Shown here: one piece after another, positions 53,534 to 62,977 of the stretch
Layout: the number at the start of each line of letters is the position of its first letter
How positions within the stretch are numbered: the stretch's first letter is position 1
Source of the DNA: Thetidibacter halocola
GTDB taxonomy: Bacteria; Pseudomonadota; Alphaproteobacteria; Rhodobacterales; Rhodobacteraceae
Assembly: GCF_018224955.1 (NCBI RefSeq)
Contig: NZ_JAGTUU010000001.1
Location: forward strand, 891,913 to 955,912
DNA length: 64,000 nucleotides
Reading direction: 5' to 3'
Notes under the pieces: generated by a model
The model's database searches: none
Told to the model about the DNA's origin: nothing
Seen by the model: only the letters and a program-made list of their open reading frames with translations
Made by a program: the position numbers and the translations under genes

Positions 53534-54549
53534 GCCACGAGGCGACCAACTGGGCCATCAAGCAGCGCGGGTTGAAGCCCACGACGAAAATCGTGCTCTG
53601 GCATCTCTGCGATCGGTTCAACCCGGACTATGGCTGTTTCCCCTCCCAGGAGCGGCTGGCGCATGATTGCGAGATCAGCCGTTCCACGCTCAACACGCAT
53701 CTCGGCCAGCTGGAGGCCGCAGGCCTGCTGCGGCGCGTGCCGTGGATCGATCCGGTGACCAGGCGCCAGCTGCCGACCCGCTACATCCTGGGCTTTGAGC
53801 CGGGCTTCACACCTTTGGATGTGGTTCCGTGTCCGAATACCGGACACGGCGACGAGACGCGTATGGACATCGTCGACGATGCCGGTTGCATGCCCCTCGA
53901 CGCAGACATCGACGCGCTGCCGTGTCCGGAATTCGGACACGGGATCGAGGCCGGAGCCGTGTCCGATTTTGCGCCCGAGCCGTGTCCGGAAAATCGCGAA
54001 AGCCGTGTCCGAAATCCGGACACTAACCTTGTAAGAGAACCTCTAAGTAAACCAGTAAAGGAGGAGGAGGGCGCGCAGACGCGCACGGCGATCTCTGATC
54101 GGTTTTTCGGGGAGCTGCTCCAGGCGCTGGGCCTCGATCCCGCCGCCTTGCCCGGCTGGTGGCAAGGCTGGCCACCCCAGCTGCACGTCCAGCGCTGGCG
54201 GGACGAGCTGGGGCTGACCGAGGCCGAGATCGTCGCGGTGGCGAAGGCGACCCGTCAGGACCACCCCGAACCGCCCGATGGGCCAAAAGCGCTGGACCGC
54301 GCCATGCAGCGGGCCGCCCAGCGCCGGATGCAGACCGACGCGGCAAAGGCGGCGCATGGCGAAACCCGTCGCCGGAAGCGCGCTGACGGCCCGCGGCACA
54401 GCGAAGACGAGCTCGCCGCTTTCTACGCCGAGTTGGTGAACTCCGACCGGTTCCTGCCACCAAACACGATCAGCAACACCATGCGCGATGCCATGCTGGG
54501 CCGGGGCCTGGTCACGGTCGAGCGGCTCCGACTGAGAGGCGTGCGATGA
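53530..54549 (+). CDS. Phage replication-type HTH protein (lambda O-like arrangement)
   Basis: The 339-residue protein has an N-terminal winged helix (about 20-90: TTKIVLWHLCDRFNPDYGCF, then QERLAHDCEISRSTLNTHLGQLEAAGLLR), a long variable linker (about 95-170) and a helical C-terminal half. HTH_36-type proteins at this position in phages usually bind the origin and load helicase. The linker DNA contains an iteron array (53827-54023), as in lambda O. A DNA-binding role is likely; helicase loading is inference. It overlaps both neighbours by ATGA. Confidence 0.8.
   Translation: MSHEATNWAIKQRGLKPTTKIVLWHLCDRFNPDYGCFPSQERLAHDCEISRSTLNTHLGQLEAAGLLRRVPWIDPVTRRQLPTRYILGFEPGFTPLDVVPCPNTGHGDETRMDIVDDAGCMPLDADIDALPCPEFGHGIEAGAVSDFAPEPCPENRESRVRNPDTNLVREPLSKPVKEEEGAQTRTAISDRFFGELLQALGLDPAALPGWWQGWPPQLHVQRWRDELGLTEAEIVAVAKATRQDHPEPPDGPKALDRAMQRAAQRRMQTDAAKAAHGETRRRKRADGPRHSEDELAAFYAELVNSDRFLPPNTISNTMRDAMLGRGLVTVERLRLRGVR
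53827..54023 (+). repeat. Iteron array inside the HTH gene: putative replication origin
   Basis: CCGTGTCCG occurs five times in the same orientation (53827, 53920, 53957, 53980, 54003). Copies 1 and 2 are followed after exactly five bases by the inverted arm CGGACACGG (spacers AATAC, GAATT), and copy 5 by CGGACAC; copies 3 and 4 are half-sites. Copies 3, 4 and 5 are exactly 23 bases apart. An AT-rich stretch follows at 54024-54060. This iteron-plus-AT-rich layout within the initiator gene is that of lambda ori in gene O. Confidence 0.7.
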
Positions 54550-55217
54550 GCCTGCCTCGACACATCACCCGCGCCGGCGGCACGACGGTGAAACGCGCGC
54601 TGGGCGTTCAGGCGGCGCTGGAATGGGCGTTCCGGGTCGAGAAGGCCCAGCTGGATCTTCCGACGCCGCAGGACGCGACCGACGAAGGGTTCGGCTTCGG
54701 CCTCGAATACGTCCTGCTGCAACGCGCCGCGCTAGGCTGCAAGGTCGACGGTGGCCAGCACAAGATCGGCAGCTATACCCACGAGGACGCCGAGGTGATC
54801 GCCGCCACTGTCGCCGGGATTCCCGAGAACCTAGGCGGAAGGCGCATGGCAATCCGCGTCGCCGAACTGGCCCGCGCCGGGCTGACCCCCGACTGGATGC
54901 CCGGGGCCGTCCCGCACTGCGTCCCGCTCGAGGTAAAGCGCAATCAACATGGCGAACGGGCGACCACCATCGTCGTCGGGACCGAAAGCATCCTTGTCCG
55001 CGGGAGGTGGCGCACGGTCGAGGTTCTGGCCTGCCCGGTCACCTACGTCCCGCATCCGCATCAGATCGAAGCCGCACGCCGCGCCTACGAGGATTGGTGG
55101 CAGGCGCTGGGCTGGATCCGGGATGGGCTGATCGAAGGAGGCCTGCTGCGCGCGGTCGTGGTGACGGCGGCGATGCCGATACCAAAACCTTGGAAGCGGG
55201 CGCACGCACTTGGGTAA
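54546..55217 (+). CDS. Phage-type hypothetical protein
   Basis: The 223-residue protein starts MSLPRHITRAGGTTVKRALG and has VQAALEWAFRVEKAQLDLP and HEDAEVIAATVAGIPENLGG. Such proteins follow the replication gene in Rhodobacterales prophages and are annotated only as hypothetical. No catalytic motif is evident. It ends the island's early operon; the toxin-antitoxin pair follows after 58 bases. Confidence 0.65.
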   Translation: MSLPRHITRAGGTTVKRALGVQAALEWAFRVEKAQLDLPTPQDATDEGFGFGLEYVLLQRAALGCKVDGGQHKIGSYTHEDAEVIAATVAGIPENLGGRRMAIRVAELARAGLTPDWMPGAVPHCVPLEVKRNQHGERATTIVVGTESILVRGRWRTVEVLACPVTYVPHPHQIEAARRAYEDWWQALGWIRDGLIEGGLLRAVVVTAAMPIPKPWKRAHALG

Positions 55218-55233
55218 TAGATTGCCATTGCCA

Positions 55234-55264
55234 TTTGGCATTATTATTCTATATTAATGCCAAA
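55234..55264. promoter_or_regulatory. Palindromic operator of the Xre/RES module
   Basis: TTTGGCATTA (55234-55243) and TAATGCCAAA (55255-55264) form a perfect 10-bp inverted repeat with an 11-base AT-only-but-one centre. Its right arm overlaps the AAAGGAG ribosome site of the antitoxin gene. This is a likely autoregulatory operator and promoter. Confidence 0.7.
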
Positions 55265-55275
55265 GGAGATCAGCC

Positions 55276-55689
55276 ATGCAGTTCGCTACGGTCCAATCAA
55301 TCACAGCACGCCCGGATCTACCTGTCATCACGGATGACGAGGCGGCGGCACTAGCGCGCGCAACAGTCAACTTATTCCGCGCTTGGGATCTAACGGATGT
55401 AGAAGCTCGCGTATTGCTCGGCGACATGGCCCAGCGCACATGGGCACGCTGGAAGACCGGTGACATCGGCCGCATCGACCGCGATCTGCGAGCCCGGATG
55501 GCGATCCTGATGGGCATCCACAAAGCGCTGCGCTACCTCTTCACCGAACCAGCCCGCGGCTACGCGTGGATCCGCAAGCCCAGCGTGGCTTTCGGAGGGC
55601 GCAGCGCGCTGGACGTCATGATGCGGGGTGAGATTACGGACCTGATCGATCTGCGCAGCTATCTTGATGCAGAACGGGGTGCCTGGTGA
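55276..55689 (+). CDS. Xre/MbcA/ParS-type antitoxin
   Basis: The 137-residue protein has the Xre-type HTH region (ALARATVNLFRAWDLTDVEARVLLGDMAQRTWARW, about 25-60) and the C-terminal MbcA/ParS/Xre toxin-binding domain with FGGRSALDVMMRGEITDL (about 98-115). It neutralises the RES toxin encoded next and should repress the operon. It overlaps the toxin gene by four bases. Confidence 0.88.
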   Translation: MQFATVQSITARPDLPVITDDEAAALARATVNLFRAWDLTDVEARVLLGDMAQRTWARWKTGDIGRIDRDLRARMAILMGIHKALRYLFTEPARGYAWIRKPSVAFGGRSALDVMMRGEITDLIDLRSYLDAERGAW

Positions 55690-56375
55690 ATGCACCTGTC
55701 CGCCGCGTGACATGGCCACGCACTGTCCGCATCATCCGCTCCATCCACCCGCCTATCGACCTCTTCGAGGACATAGCCGATCCTGCAGATTGGGAAGCGT
55801 TGGCCTCAGCCGAAGCCAAGTTCAATCCCCGCATCCGGGACAGTATCGGTGATCTGTCCAAGGTACCGGTCGCGCGCCGCGTGACTGGACCCGGCGCAAG
55901 TTGGGTCATGGCACCGTTCGTCCATTGCTCGCCCCTTCGGCCTGGGCGGTTCTCGGACGGCAGCTTTGGCCTGTACTACGCAGGCGACAGCACCGAGGTA
56001 GCAATTGCAGAAACCATCCACCACCACGCTCGGTTTATGCGCGCAACCAATGAGGCGCCCGGCTGGACGTCGCAGTTCCGCGAACTGACTGGGTCCATCG
56101 ATGCAGATCTCGACGATGTGGCCGGCAACGCCGATCTTCTGCACCCAGACGACTACGGCCCCTCGCAGGTCTTCGGCGCCGAGCGGCGCGCGGCCGGGTC
56201 AAACGGCATCACCTGGCCCAGCATCCGTTATCCCAACGGCCAGTGTATCGCTGTCTTCTGGCCCGACGTGATCCCGATCCCCACGCAGGGCGCGCATTTT
56301 GCCTATCACTGGAACGGCGCCGCGGTGGATTTCGTTAAGCAGCTGGACAGTGGCGAGGTGTGGCACGTCACATGA
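55686..56375 (+). CDS. RES-domain toxin
   Basis: The 229-residue protein has a RES core (FNPRIRDSIGDLS, then SPLRPGRFSDGSFGLYYAGDSTEVAIAE), with Arg, Tyr and Glu positions typical of RES toxins, which degrade or modify NAD+ in an ADP-ribosyltransferase-like fold. It starts at GTG 55686 inside the antitoxin stop region. Within the island it may act as a stability or abortive-defence module. Confidence 0.88.
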   Translation: MNAPVRRVTWPRTVRIIRSIHPPIDLFEDIADPADWEALASAEAKFNPRIRDSIGDLSKVPVARRVTGPGASWVMAPFVHCSPLRPGRFSDGSFGLYYAGDSTEVAIAETIHHHARFMRATNEAPGWTSQFRELTGSIDADLDDVAGNADLLHPDDYGPSQVFGAERRAAGSNGITWPSIRYPNGQCIAVFWPDVIPIPTQGAHFAYHWNGAAVDFVKQLDSGEVWHVT

Positions 56376-56483
56376 CCCTGTCAAAGACGGTCAGCCTCAA
56401 TCCGCATTCATCAACTTTGGGCTGCATTTCGCCTGAAAACTACTTAGCTTGGCCGCAAAAGCCGATGTCCCCGAAGGTACCCT

Positions 56484-59432
56484 ATGTCCGAATCCCTGCG
56501 TGATCTCATCCTTTCCCTTATTCCCGAAGACGGCTCCACCATCGGCAATCGCGCCATTATCGCACGGCTCCGCGAAGACATGCCGAATCTGACGGACGAG
56601 GACTATCACGAGGTGCGTGACCAGTTGATCGCCGAAGGCTTGCTTGCCAAAGGGCGCGGCCAGGGTCGCTCGGTCGCAAGGACGCATGGTGACGCGCCCA
56701 AGGCACAGCAGTCCGCCAAGCCCAAAGCCGCGCCCATCGCATCGGCGGCCGGGTCAGCCGCCTATGCGCATGCCGACGAGGCCGTGCTGCGGCCGGATGT
56801 GGGCGTCGAGGCGCAGTTCTCGCATCGCAAGCCGCCGAAGACCTATCGCTACGACTCCAGCCTCGCGCCGGAACTAGCATGGGATGAGAATGGCGAGCGG
56901 CCGTTTGCGGAATGGCTGCTCAACTTGGTGGCCGAGGCGGCGGAGAAGGGAGAGGCCACGGTCTTTGCCGAGCCGCAGGTCTGGCAGGGCACGGATGAGC
57001 CTTTCACCTCGCTCTGGCAATGCGCGGCGCGGCTGCGCAGCCTGACCAAGCCCTTCCTGAACTGGGCGGGCAAGGCCGAGCGGCAGCAGATCGCCGTGCC
57101 GACGCTGCCCCTGTTCGTGCACGAGCGGCATTCGACTCAGGCGATCCTCGAGACGCTGAAGTCGCATAAGGCGCGCGGCCAGACGCTCGACCTGTTTGGC
57201 GATCTGGACCTCGACATCGCCGACCGGCTGGACGCCTACGAGCACAAGGGCCCCTGGACCAACCGCCTGATCCTTGGCGACTCGCTGCAGGTGATGAACT
57301 CGCTTCTCGAATACGAGGGGATGGGCGGCCAGGTGCAGATGATCTATTTCGACCCACCCTATGGCGTGAAGTTCGGCTCTAACTTCCAGCCCTTCGTCCG
57401 GAGCCTCGCAGTCAAGGACAAGCACGGAAATGACGATCAGATGAGCCGTGAACCCGAGATGGTGAAAGCCTATCGGGACACTTGGGAATTAGGGCTGCAT
57501 TCTTACCTCTCGTATCTGCGTGACCGGCTGAAACTTGCGCGTGAAATGCTCACACCGTCCGGGTCAATTTTTGTTCAGATGTCGGACGACAACGTTCATC
57601 ATGTTCGTGAAGTACTTGATGAAGTTTTCCCGGGTGGTTTCGTTTCACAGATCAGCTTCCAGACGACATCAGGATTTGACTCCTCCACAATGCCGACAGT
57701 CGGCGACTACTTGCTGTGGTACACACGCGACCCGAAGCTTGTGAAATACAACAAGGTGTTCAGACCCCAACCAGTCGAACCCGGAAAAGGCAACGCACGC
57801 TGGGTCCTTTTTCCTGATGGCACTTATCGAGGAGTGACAAAGGCTGAGGAACGCGGCGAGGTCGATCTCCCGCCCGATGTTAGGCTTTATAAGCCGGGTG
57901 ACCTGCAGTCACAGGGCGCGGCTTCGGAACCTCAGCCTTTTGAACATGAGGGGAAGACTTACAAGCCAGGCGCAAATTCGCATTGGAAGGCAAATTATCC
58001 CGACGGGATGGAAAAGCTAGCCAAGGCGGGCCGTATCCATGTCGCGAAGAACAGCATTCAGTATCGGCGTTTCTCAGATGACTTTCCTTTTGAGCAAATC
58101 GGGAACATCTGGACCGATACGATTACGGGGAGCTTCACCGAAAAGAAGTCTTACGTTGTCCAGACAAGCACAAAGGTTATCGAACGCTGCATACACATGA
58201 CGACCGAACCAGGTGATATCGTCATGGATATCACCTGTGGCTCTGGCACCACGGCGGTGGTGTCCGAAGAATGGGGTCGTCGGTGGATTACCGTGGATAC
58301 CTCACGCGTTCCAATCGCCCTAGCTCGACAACGCCTCCTGACGCGCGCATTCCCATGGTACCGGCTCAAGGAGCCTTCGAAGGGACCTGCCGGTGGGTTC
58401 GTCTACGAGCGCAAGCGCAACAAGAAGGGCGAAGAAGTTGGCGGCCTGGTCCCGCGCATTACCCTCAAGTCGATTGCGAACGACGAAGACCCCAAGATGG
58501 AGGTCCTCGTCGAGCAAGCTGAAGTAAACGACAAGATAACGCGGGTCTGCGGCCCCTTCACCGTCGAGGCCACGATCCAGGCCGCGATGAGCATGGAGGA
58601 GGATGCCGAGGGCGCCTCGACGCAGCCGCAGTCCTCCAGCCCGCGCTCTTATCTCGACCGGATGATCGAAGTGCTGCGGCAGAGCAAGTCGCTCAGCCTG
58701 CCGGGCAACGAGACGCTGCAGCTCGAGAACGTCCGTCCGCTGGCCGACCGCGAATACCTGCATGCCGAGGCCGTGGCGAAGAACGGCAGCGAAAAGACCA
58801 TCGCCATCGCCTTCGGCCCCGAGGACGGCGCTATCGGCTCGGACTACGTGTTCAATGCCGCGATGGAGGCCATGCAACAGGGCTTTGGCCAGCTGTTCCT
58901 GTTCGGCTTTGCGATCCAGGCCAAGGCTCGTGAGCTTCTGGAAAAGATGAAGATCCCCACGGCCTATATCGCGGTGACGCCAGATGTGGTTATGTCGGAC
59001 CTGCTGAAGACGTCAAAGAACAGCGAAATCTTCTCGATCACCGGCCTGCCGGATGTGAAACTGAAGAAAGCAGGGCAGCGCGCCGATGGCACGCCGCTCT
59101 ATCGCGTGGAGCTGCGCGGGCTCGACATCTTCATGCCGCATCTGATGGACACGGATCACATCGACGCCGAAAACCTGCCCTGCTGGATGCTCGACACCAA
59201 TCACAACGGCATGGCGTTCTATGCCAGCCAGGTGTTCTTCCCGAAGACCAGCGCCTGGGACAACCTGCAGAAGTCGCTGAAGGGCCAGTTCGAGGACAGC
59301 GTCTGGTCGCATCTGGCTGGGACGGTCAGCGAGCCCTTCGCGCTGGGTGACAAGAAGCGGATCGCGGTGAAGGTGATCGACGAGCGCGGCAACGAGCTGA
59401 TGGCGACCCGCAGCGAAGAGGATGCCGTCTGA
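56484..59432 (+). CDS. Type III-like DNA methyltransferase (Mod)
   Basis: The 982-residue protein has a winged-helix-like N-terminus (about 1-60), then a beta-class amino-methyltransferase: motif IV DPPY (290-293) precedes motif I DITCGSGTT (582-590), the order expected for N6-adenine or N4-cytosine enzymes. The region between contains the target-recognition part (about 330-560), whose DNA is visibly less GC-rich, suggesting shuffling. A further C-terminal segment (about 690-980) contains no obvious catalytic motif. GAAGG lies about six bases upstream. It overlaps the Res gene by one base, and together they form a Type III-like (BPTD_3080-like) system. Confidence 0.92.
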   Translation: MSESLRDLILSLIPEDGSTIGNRAIIARLREDMPNLTDEDYHEVRDQLIAEGLLAKGRGQGRSVARTHGDAPKAQQSAKPKAAPIASAAGSAAYAHADEAVLRPDVGVEAQFSHRKPPKTYRYDSSLAPELAWDENGERPFAEWLLNLVAEAAEKGEATVFAEPQVWQGTDEPFTSLWQCAARLRSLTKPFLNWAGKAERQQIAVPTLPLFVHERHSTQAILETLKSHKARGQTLDLFGDLDLDIADRLDAYEHKGPWTNRLILGDSLQVMNSLLEYEGMGGQVQMIYFDPPYGVKFGSNFQPFVRSLAVKDKHGNDDQMSREPEMVKAYRDTWELGLHSYLSYLRDRLKLAREMLTPSGSIFVQMSDDNVHHVREVLDEVFPGGFVSQISFQTTSGFDSSTMPTVGDYLLWYTRDPKLVKYNKVFRPQPVEPGKGNARWVLFPDGTYRGVTKAEERGEVDLPPDVRLYKPGDLQSQGAASEPQPFEHEGKTYKPGANSHWKANYPDGMEKLAKAGRIHVAKNSIQYRRFSDDFPFEQIGNIWTDTITGSFTEKKSYVVQTSTKVIERCIHMTTEPGDIVMDITCGSGTTAVVSEEWGRRWITVDTSRVPIALARQRLLTRAFPWYRLKEPSKGPAGGFVYERKRNKKGEEVGGLVPRITLKSIANDEDPKMEVLVEQAEVNDKITRVCGPFTVEATIQAAMSMEEDAEGASTQPQSSSPRSYLDRMIEVLRQSKSLSLPGNETLQLENVRPLADREYLHAEAVAKNGSEKTIAIAFGPEDGAIGSDYVFNAAMEAMQQGFGQLFLFGFAIQAKARELLEKMKIPTAYIAVTPDVVMSDLLKTSKNSEIFSITGLPDVKLKKAGQRADGTPLYRVELRGLDIFMPHLMDTDHIDAENLPCWMLDTNHNGMAFYASQVFFPKTSAWDNLQKSLKGQFEDSVWSHLAGTVSEPFALGDKKRIAVKVIDERGNELMATRSEEDAV

Positions 59433-62400
59433 TGTCCGTCGCCGCAGAACAAGACGCACCGCAACCGATCCCCGAGGATCAGCCGGTCATCATCAACTCG
59501 CCGTTTCGCGAGCCACAGGTTCACTGGAAAGTCGAGAAGGCCAAGCCCCCTTACAAGGCAGAGGGCCGTCGGCGCGCGAGCTATTTCTACCGCGTGCCGG
59601 AACACTCCGGCCGGGGCCGCCGCGACCGCAATCAAGCCGAACTGTTTGAAAGCCAAGCAGGCGAGGAGGTCGAGCTCGAGATCGTCAACGCGATCCGCGG
59701 CCGCGTGAAAGATTGGCGGGCGGGCATCCACAGCGGTGGCGTGGCCTATGACGGTGCGTCGCCTGTGACAAGGGAACTTCTGGAGCTTTGGCGCGGTGAT
59801 CAGCGCATGCAGCGGCTGTTCTTTGCGCAAATCGAAGCGGCTGAAACGATAATTTTTCTCGTTGAGGCAAAGGACGCCTACCGCAAAGGCGTTCCCGAAA
59901 TCCCCCGCGACGAGCCTGGACTGGAGGCAAAGGCGGCAGGCATCCGCGCCTTCATCCGCTACGCCTGCAAGATGGCGACAGGCAGCGGCAAGACGACAGT
60001 AATGGGCATGCTGGCCGCCTGGTCGATCCTGAATCGCGTCGCTTCACCACGAGACGACCGGTTTTCGGACACGGTTCTGATCGTCTGTCCGAACGTCACG
60101 ATCCGCGAGCGGTTGCAGGAACTGGATCCAGCGCTGGGCGATATCAGTCTCTATCGGACGAGGCAGCTCGTCCCGCCACACCGCATGGAAGAGCTGCGCC
60201 GCGGCGAGGTGATGATCGCGAACTGGCATCGTCTGGCGAAGAAGGAGACCAACACCGTCAACGGCGATAGCGCCAAGGTCGTGAAAACCGGCGAACCGGT
60301 CGAGGTCGTCAAAAACGCTGGCAAGGCCAACGAGAGCGTGGAGACGAAGTACTTCGAGTCTGATCCGGCATGGTTCAAGCGCATCCGGCGAGAGCTGGGC
60401 AGCGGCAAAGGGCGGAGCCCGCATTGGTTGATCTTCAACGATGAGGCCCACCACGCTTATCGCCGAGGTGATGCGGCTAGCGAGGAAAGCCTCGACGAGG
60501 ACAAGGATCTCGCCAGAAAGAACGCCCGGGAAGCGACAATCTGGGTTGAGGCGCTGGACAGGATCAATAAGCTGGCTGGTGGTGGCCGCAGGCGCGGGAT
60601 CAACCTGTGCGTCGATCTGTCTGCAACGCCCTTCTACATCCAGGGGTCGGGCAACGAGGTCGGGAAGCCGTTCCCTTGGATCGTATCCGACTTCAGCCTG
60701 CTCGACGCCATCGAATCGGGCCTAGTGAAGATCCCGCAGCTGCCCGCTCGAGATGTATCGGGGGCGGAAGAAGCGGCGTATTTCAACATCTGGCGGTGGG
60801 TGCAGGCCAAAGCCAAGGAAGATGGACTAGGCACCAACATCACGCCTGAAATCGTGATGAACTATGCGTCGGCACCGATCAATCTGCTGGCTCAAGAATG
60901 GTACCAGCGGTTTTCGGAGTGGGAGCAGCAGTCCAAGCAGCAGCAGAAGCACCCGGTGCCGCCCGTGTTCATCGTGGTCTGCCGCGACACAGCAGTCGCC
61001 AAAGAGGTCCACGGTTGGATGGCGAACGGCAATGATAGCTACGGCGTCGCGCCAAGCTGGTTCAGGAACGCGCCAGGACAGGAAGTCACGGTTCGCATCG
61101 ACTCGAAGGTGATGGAGGATATCGAGGACGGCGGCTCAAAGGACGAGACAAAACGCCTTCGGTTCATCCTCGACACCGTAGGCAAACCGACTTGGCCAGG
61201 AGGCAGGATCCCTGAAGATTGGTCAGAACTAGTCCGCAAGCACAATGACAAGGTCGCAAGCGACGACAACGACGGTTCACTGAAGTGGATCGATGAGCGC
61301 ATTCCGCCCGGTCGCGATGTGCGGTGTATCGTTTCTGTCGCTATGCTGGCGGAAGGGTGGGACGCGAACACTGTCACGCACATTGTTGGCCTTCGGCCAT
61401 TTGGGTCTCAGCTCCTGTGCGAGCAGGTCGTCGGCAGAGCACTGCGCCGCAAGAGCTACGCGTTGAATGAAGAAACACAGATGTTTGCAGAGGAGACCGC
61501 AAAGGTCTTTGGGGTTCCGTTCGAACTGATACCTTTCAAAGTCAAACCGGCTGGGCCGCAGCCGCCTCAGCCTGACCCAAACCACATTTTTTCCGTCCCA
61601 GAGAAAGTAGACTACGAAATCACATTCCCGATTGTGTCTGGCTACCATCAAACGGGGCAGTTCGACGTTCACCTCGACTGGTCCAAGGTATCCAAGGTCA
61701 CGATTGACCCGATGAAGGTTCCGCAGACGGTCGAACTCACGCCGCTGACTTCACCGGATGGCTCACTGGCAGTTTTCGGGCCGGGCGAACGACCTGTCTT
61801 GTCCTTAAAAGACTGGCGAGCGCGATTCCGCGATCAACAAGTCGCATTTAGGTTGGCTCGGGAGGTCTGCGCCCGTTGGCAAGCGGACAACGGCGCAGAA
61901 GCTGTCCCGGTTCAACAACTGTTTCCGAAGGTTGCGTTCGCATCAAAGCGGTTCCTCGACGAGAAGCTTGATCTCAAGGGCGATAGTCTTCCGAGGGACT
62001 TGCTGCTGGTAGGCGAGTACATGCAGGCCGCGATCAGCTCTCTGCTTGAAGCGATCAAGAAAGGTTCGAGAACGGGAGAGCGCGAGGTCGCGGTGATCCC
62101 CACAGGCGCTGCCGGGCGTGGGAGCACTTTGAACGTCGATTTTCATACGACCAAGCCAATCTACCCGGTCAACCTGTGCCACCTCAACGCAATGGTGGCC
62201 GATACTGAAAAGTGGGAACAAAGCGCCGCATTCCTGCTCGACAGCCATCCTGGGGTAAGGCGTTGGGTCAAGAACGACAGGCTCGGCTTCACTGTTCCTT
62301 ACCGACATCGAGGCGTTGTCTCACGATATGTTCCTGACTTCATCGTTGTCACCGACAAAGATCTGAATGTGATCATCGAGATCAAAGGTCGAGTGAATGA

Positions 62401-62977
62401 CGACGCTGACGCAAAAGCAAAGGCAGCTGAGCGCTGGGTCGAAGCTGTAAACCATACAGGCGGACACGGGACGTGGCACTACATATTGGTGGATGACCCA
62501 GGCAAAGTCGGACTGGCCATCAATGGTCTGACAAGTCAGAAGTGGGATTTGGAACAGCAGAGTGCCAACTTGCCACTGTTCAACGATGATCAGCTTTCGA
62601 ACGAGCTCAATGGAACCCTGCTCCAGCACTTTGGTGACATGCCAAACATGGTTGAGATAGGCCGAATACTGTTTGAAAGGGCGCGGCACGAGCACAGAGA
62701 TTTCTTTCAGCTAGAGCATATTGAATCTGCTGCAAAAGCCGCATCATGCGAAGGAATTCAAGGGCTGTCTGTTGTTTCGGCATTGACAGACTATGATCGC
62801 CCACTCTTGCGCATGAAACTATTTCCGGTTTCCGCACCGACCAGCACTGCAGACCTAGCCGATCTATTTAAAATGATGGCCGCTTGGAAACAAGGCAGGG
62901 TTACTGAATCTGAATGGCGAAACTGGGCAAATAGCATCGAAATACGGTGGGAGTTAAGGGAAGGGCTTGTGCAGTGA
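59432..62977 (+). CDS. Type III-like restriction enzyme subunit: SF2 helicase with PD-(D/E)XK endonuclease
   Basis: The 1181-residue protein has a helicase with Walker A MATGSGKT (181-188) and a DEAH box in FNDEAHH (337-340), then helicase motif VI-like QVVGRALRRKSYALN (about 666-680). Its C-terminus (about 960-1000) has a nuclease motif: VPDFIVV (Pro-Asp 968-969) and EIK (983-985). This is the layout of BPTD_3080-type restriction enzymes that act with the adjacent Mod. It ends four bases into a third small gene. Confidence 0.92.
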   Translation: MSVAAEQDAPQPIPEDQPVIINSPFREPQVHWKVEKAKPPYKAEGRRRASYFYRVPEHSGRGRRDRNQAELFESQAGEEVELEIVNAIRGRVKDWRAGIHSGGVAYDGASPVTRELLELWRGDQRMQRLFFAQIEAAETIIFLVEAKDAYRKGVPEIPRDEPGLEAKAAGIRAFIRYACKMATGSGKTTVMGMLAAWSILNRVASPRDDRFSDTVLIVCPNVTIRERLQELDPALGDISLYRTRQLVPPHRMEELRRGEVMIANWHRLAKKETNTVNGDSAKVVKTGEPVEVVKNAGKANESVETKYFESDPAWFKRIRRELGSGKGRSPHWLIFNDEAHHAYRRGDAASEESLDEDKDLARKNAREATIWVEALDRINKLAGGGRRRGINLCVDLSATPFYIQGSGNEVGKPFPWIVSDFSLLDAIESGLVKIPQLPARDVSGAEEAAYFNIWRWVQAKAKEDGLGTNITPEIVMNYASAPINLLAQEWYQRFSEWEQQSKQQQKHPVPPVFIVVCRDTAVAKEVHGWMANGNDSYGVAPSWFRNAPGQEVTVRIDSKVMEDIEDGGSKDETKRLRFILDTVGKPTWPGGRIPEDWSELVRKHNDKVASDDNDGSLKWIDERIPPGRDVRCIVSVAMLAEGWDANTVTHIVGLRPFGSQLLCEQVVGRALRRKSYALNEETQMFAEETAKVFGVPFELIPFKVKPAGPQPPQPDPNHIFSVPEKVDYEITFPIVSGYHQTGQFDVHLDWSKVSKVTIDPMKVPQTVELTPLTSPDGSLAVFGPGERPVLSLKDWRARFRDQQVAFRLAREVCARWQADNGAEAVPVQQLFPKVAFASKRFLDEKLDLKGDSLPRDLLLVGEYMQAAISSLLEAIKKGSRTGEREVAVIPTGAAGRGSTLNVDFHTTKPIYPVNLCHLNAMVADTEKWEQSAAFLLDSHPGVRRWVKNDRLGFTVPYRHRGVVSRYVPDFIVVTDKDLNVIIEIKGRVNDDADAKAKAAERWVEAVNHTGGHGTWHYILVDDPGKVGLAINGLTSQKWDLEQQSANLPLFNDDQLSNELNGTLLQHFGDMPNMVEIGRILFERARHEHRDFFQLEHIESAAKAASCEGIQGLSVVSALTDYDRPLLRMKLFPVSAPTSTADLADLFKMMAAWKQGRVTESEWRNWANSIEIRWELREGLVQ

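Noticed and set aside
53827..54023. Spaced repeats as a CRISPR array
   Set aside because: Repeats are only 9 bases with spacings of 93, 37, 23 and 23 bases, and lie inside a coding frame; iterons explain them better.
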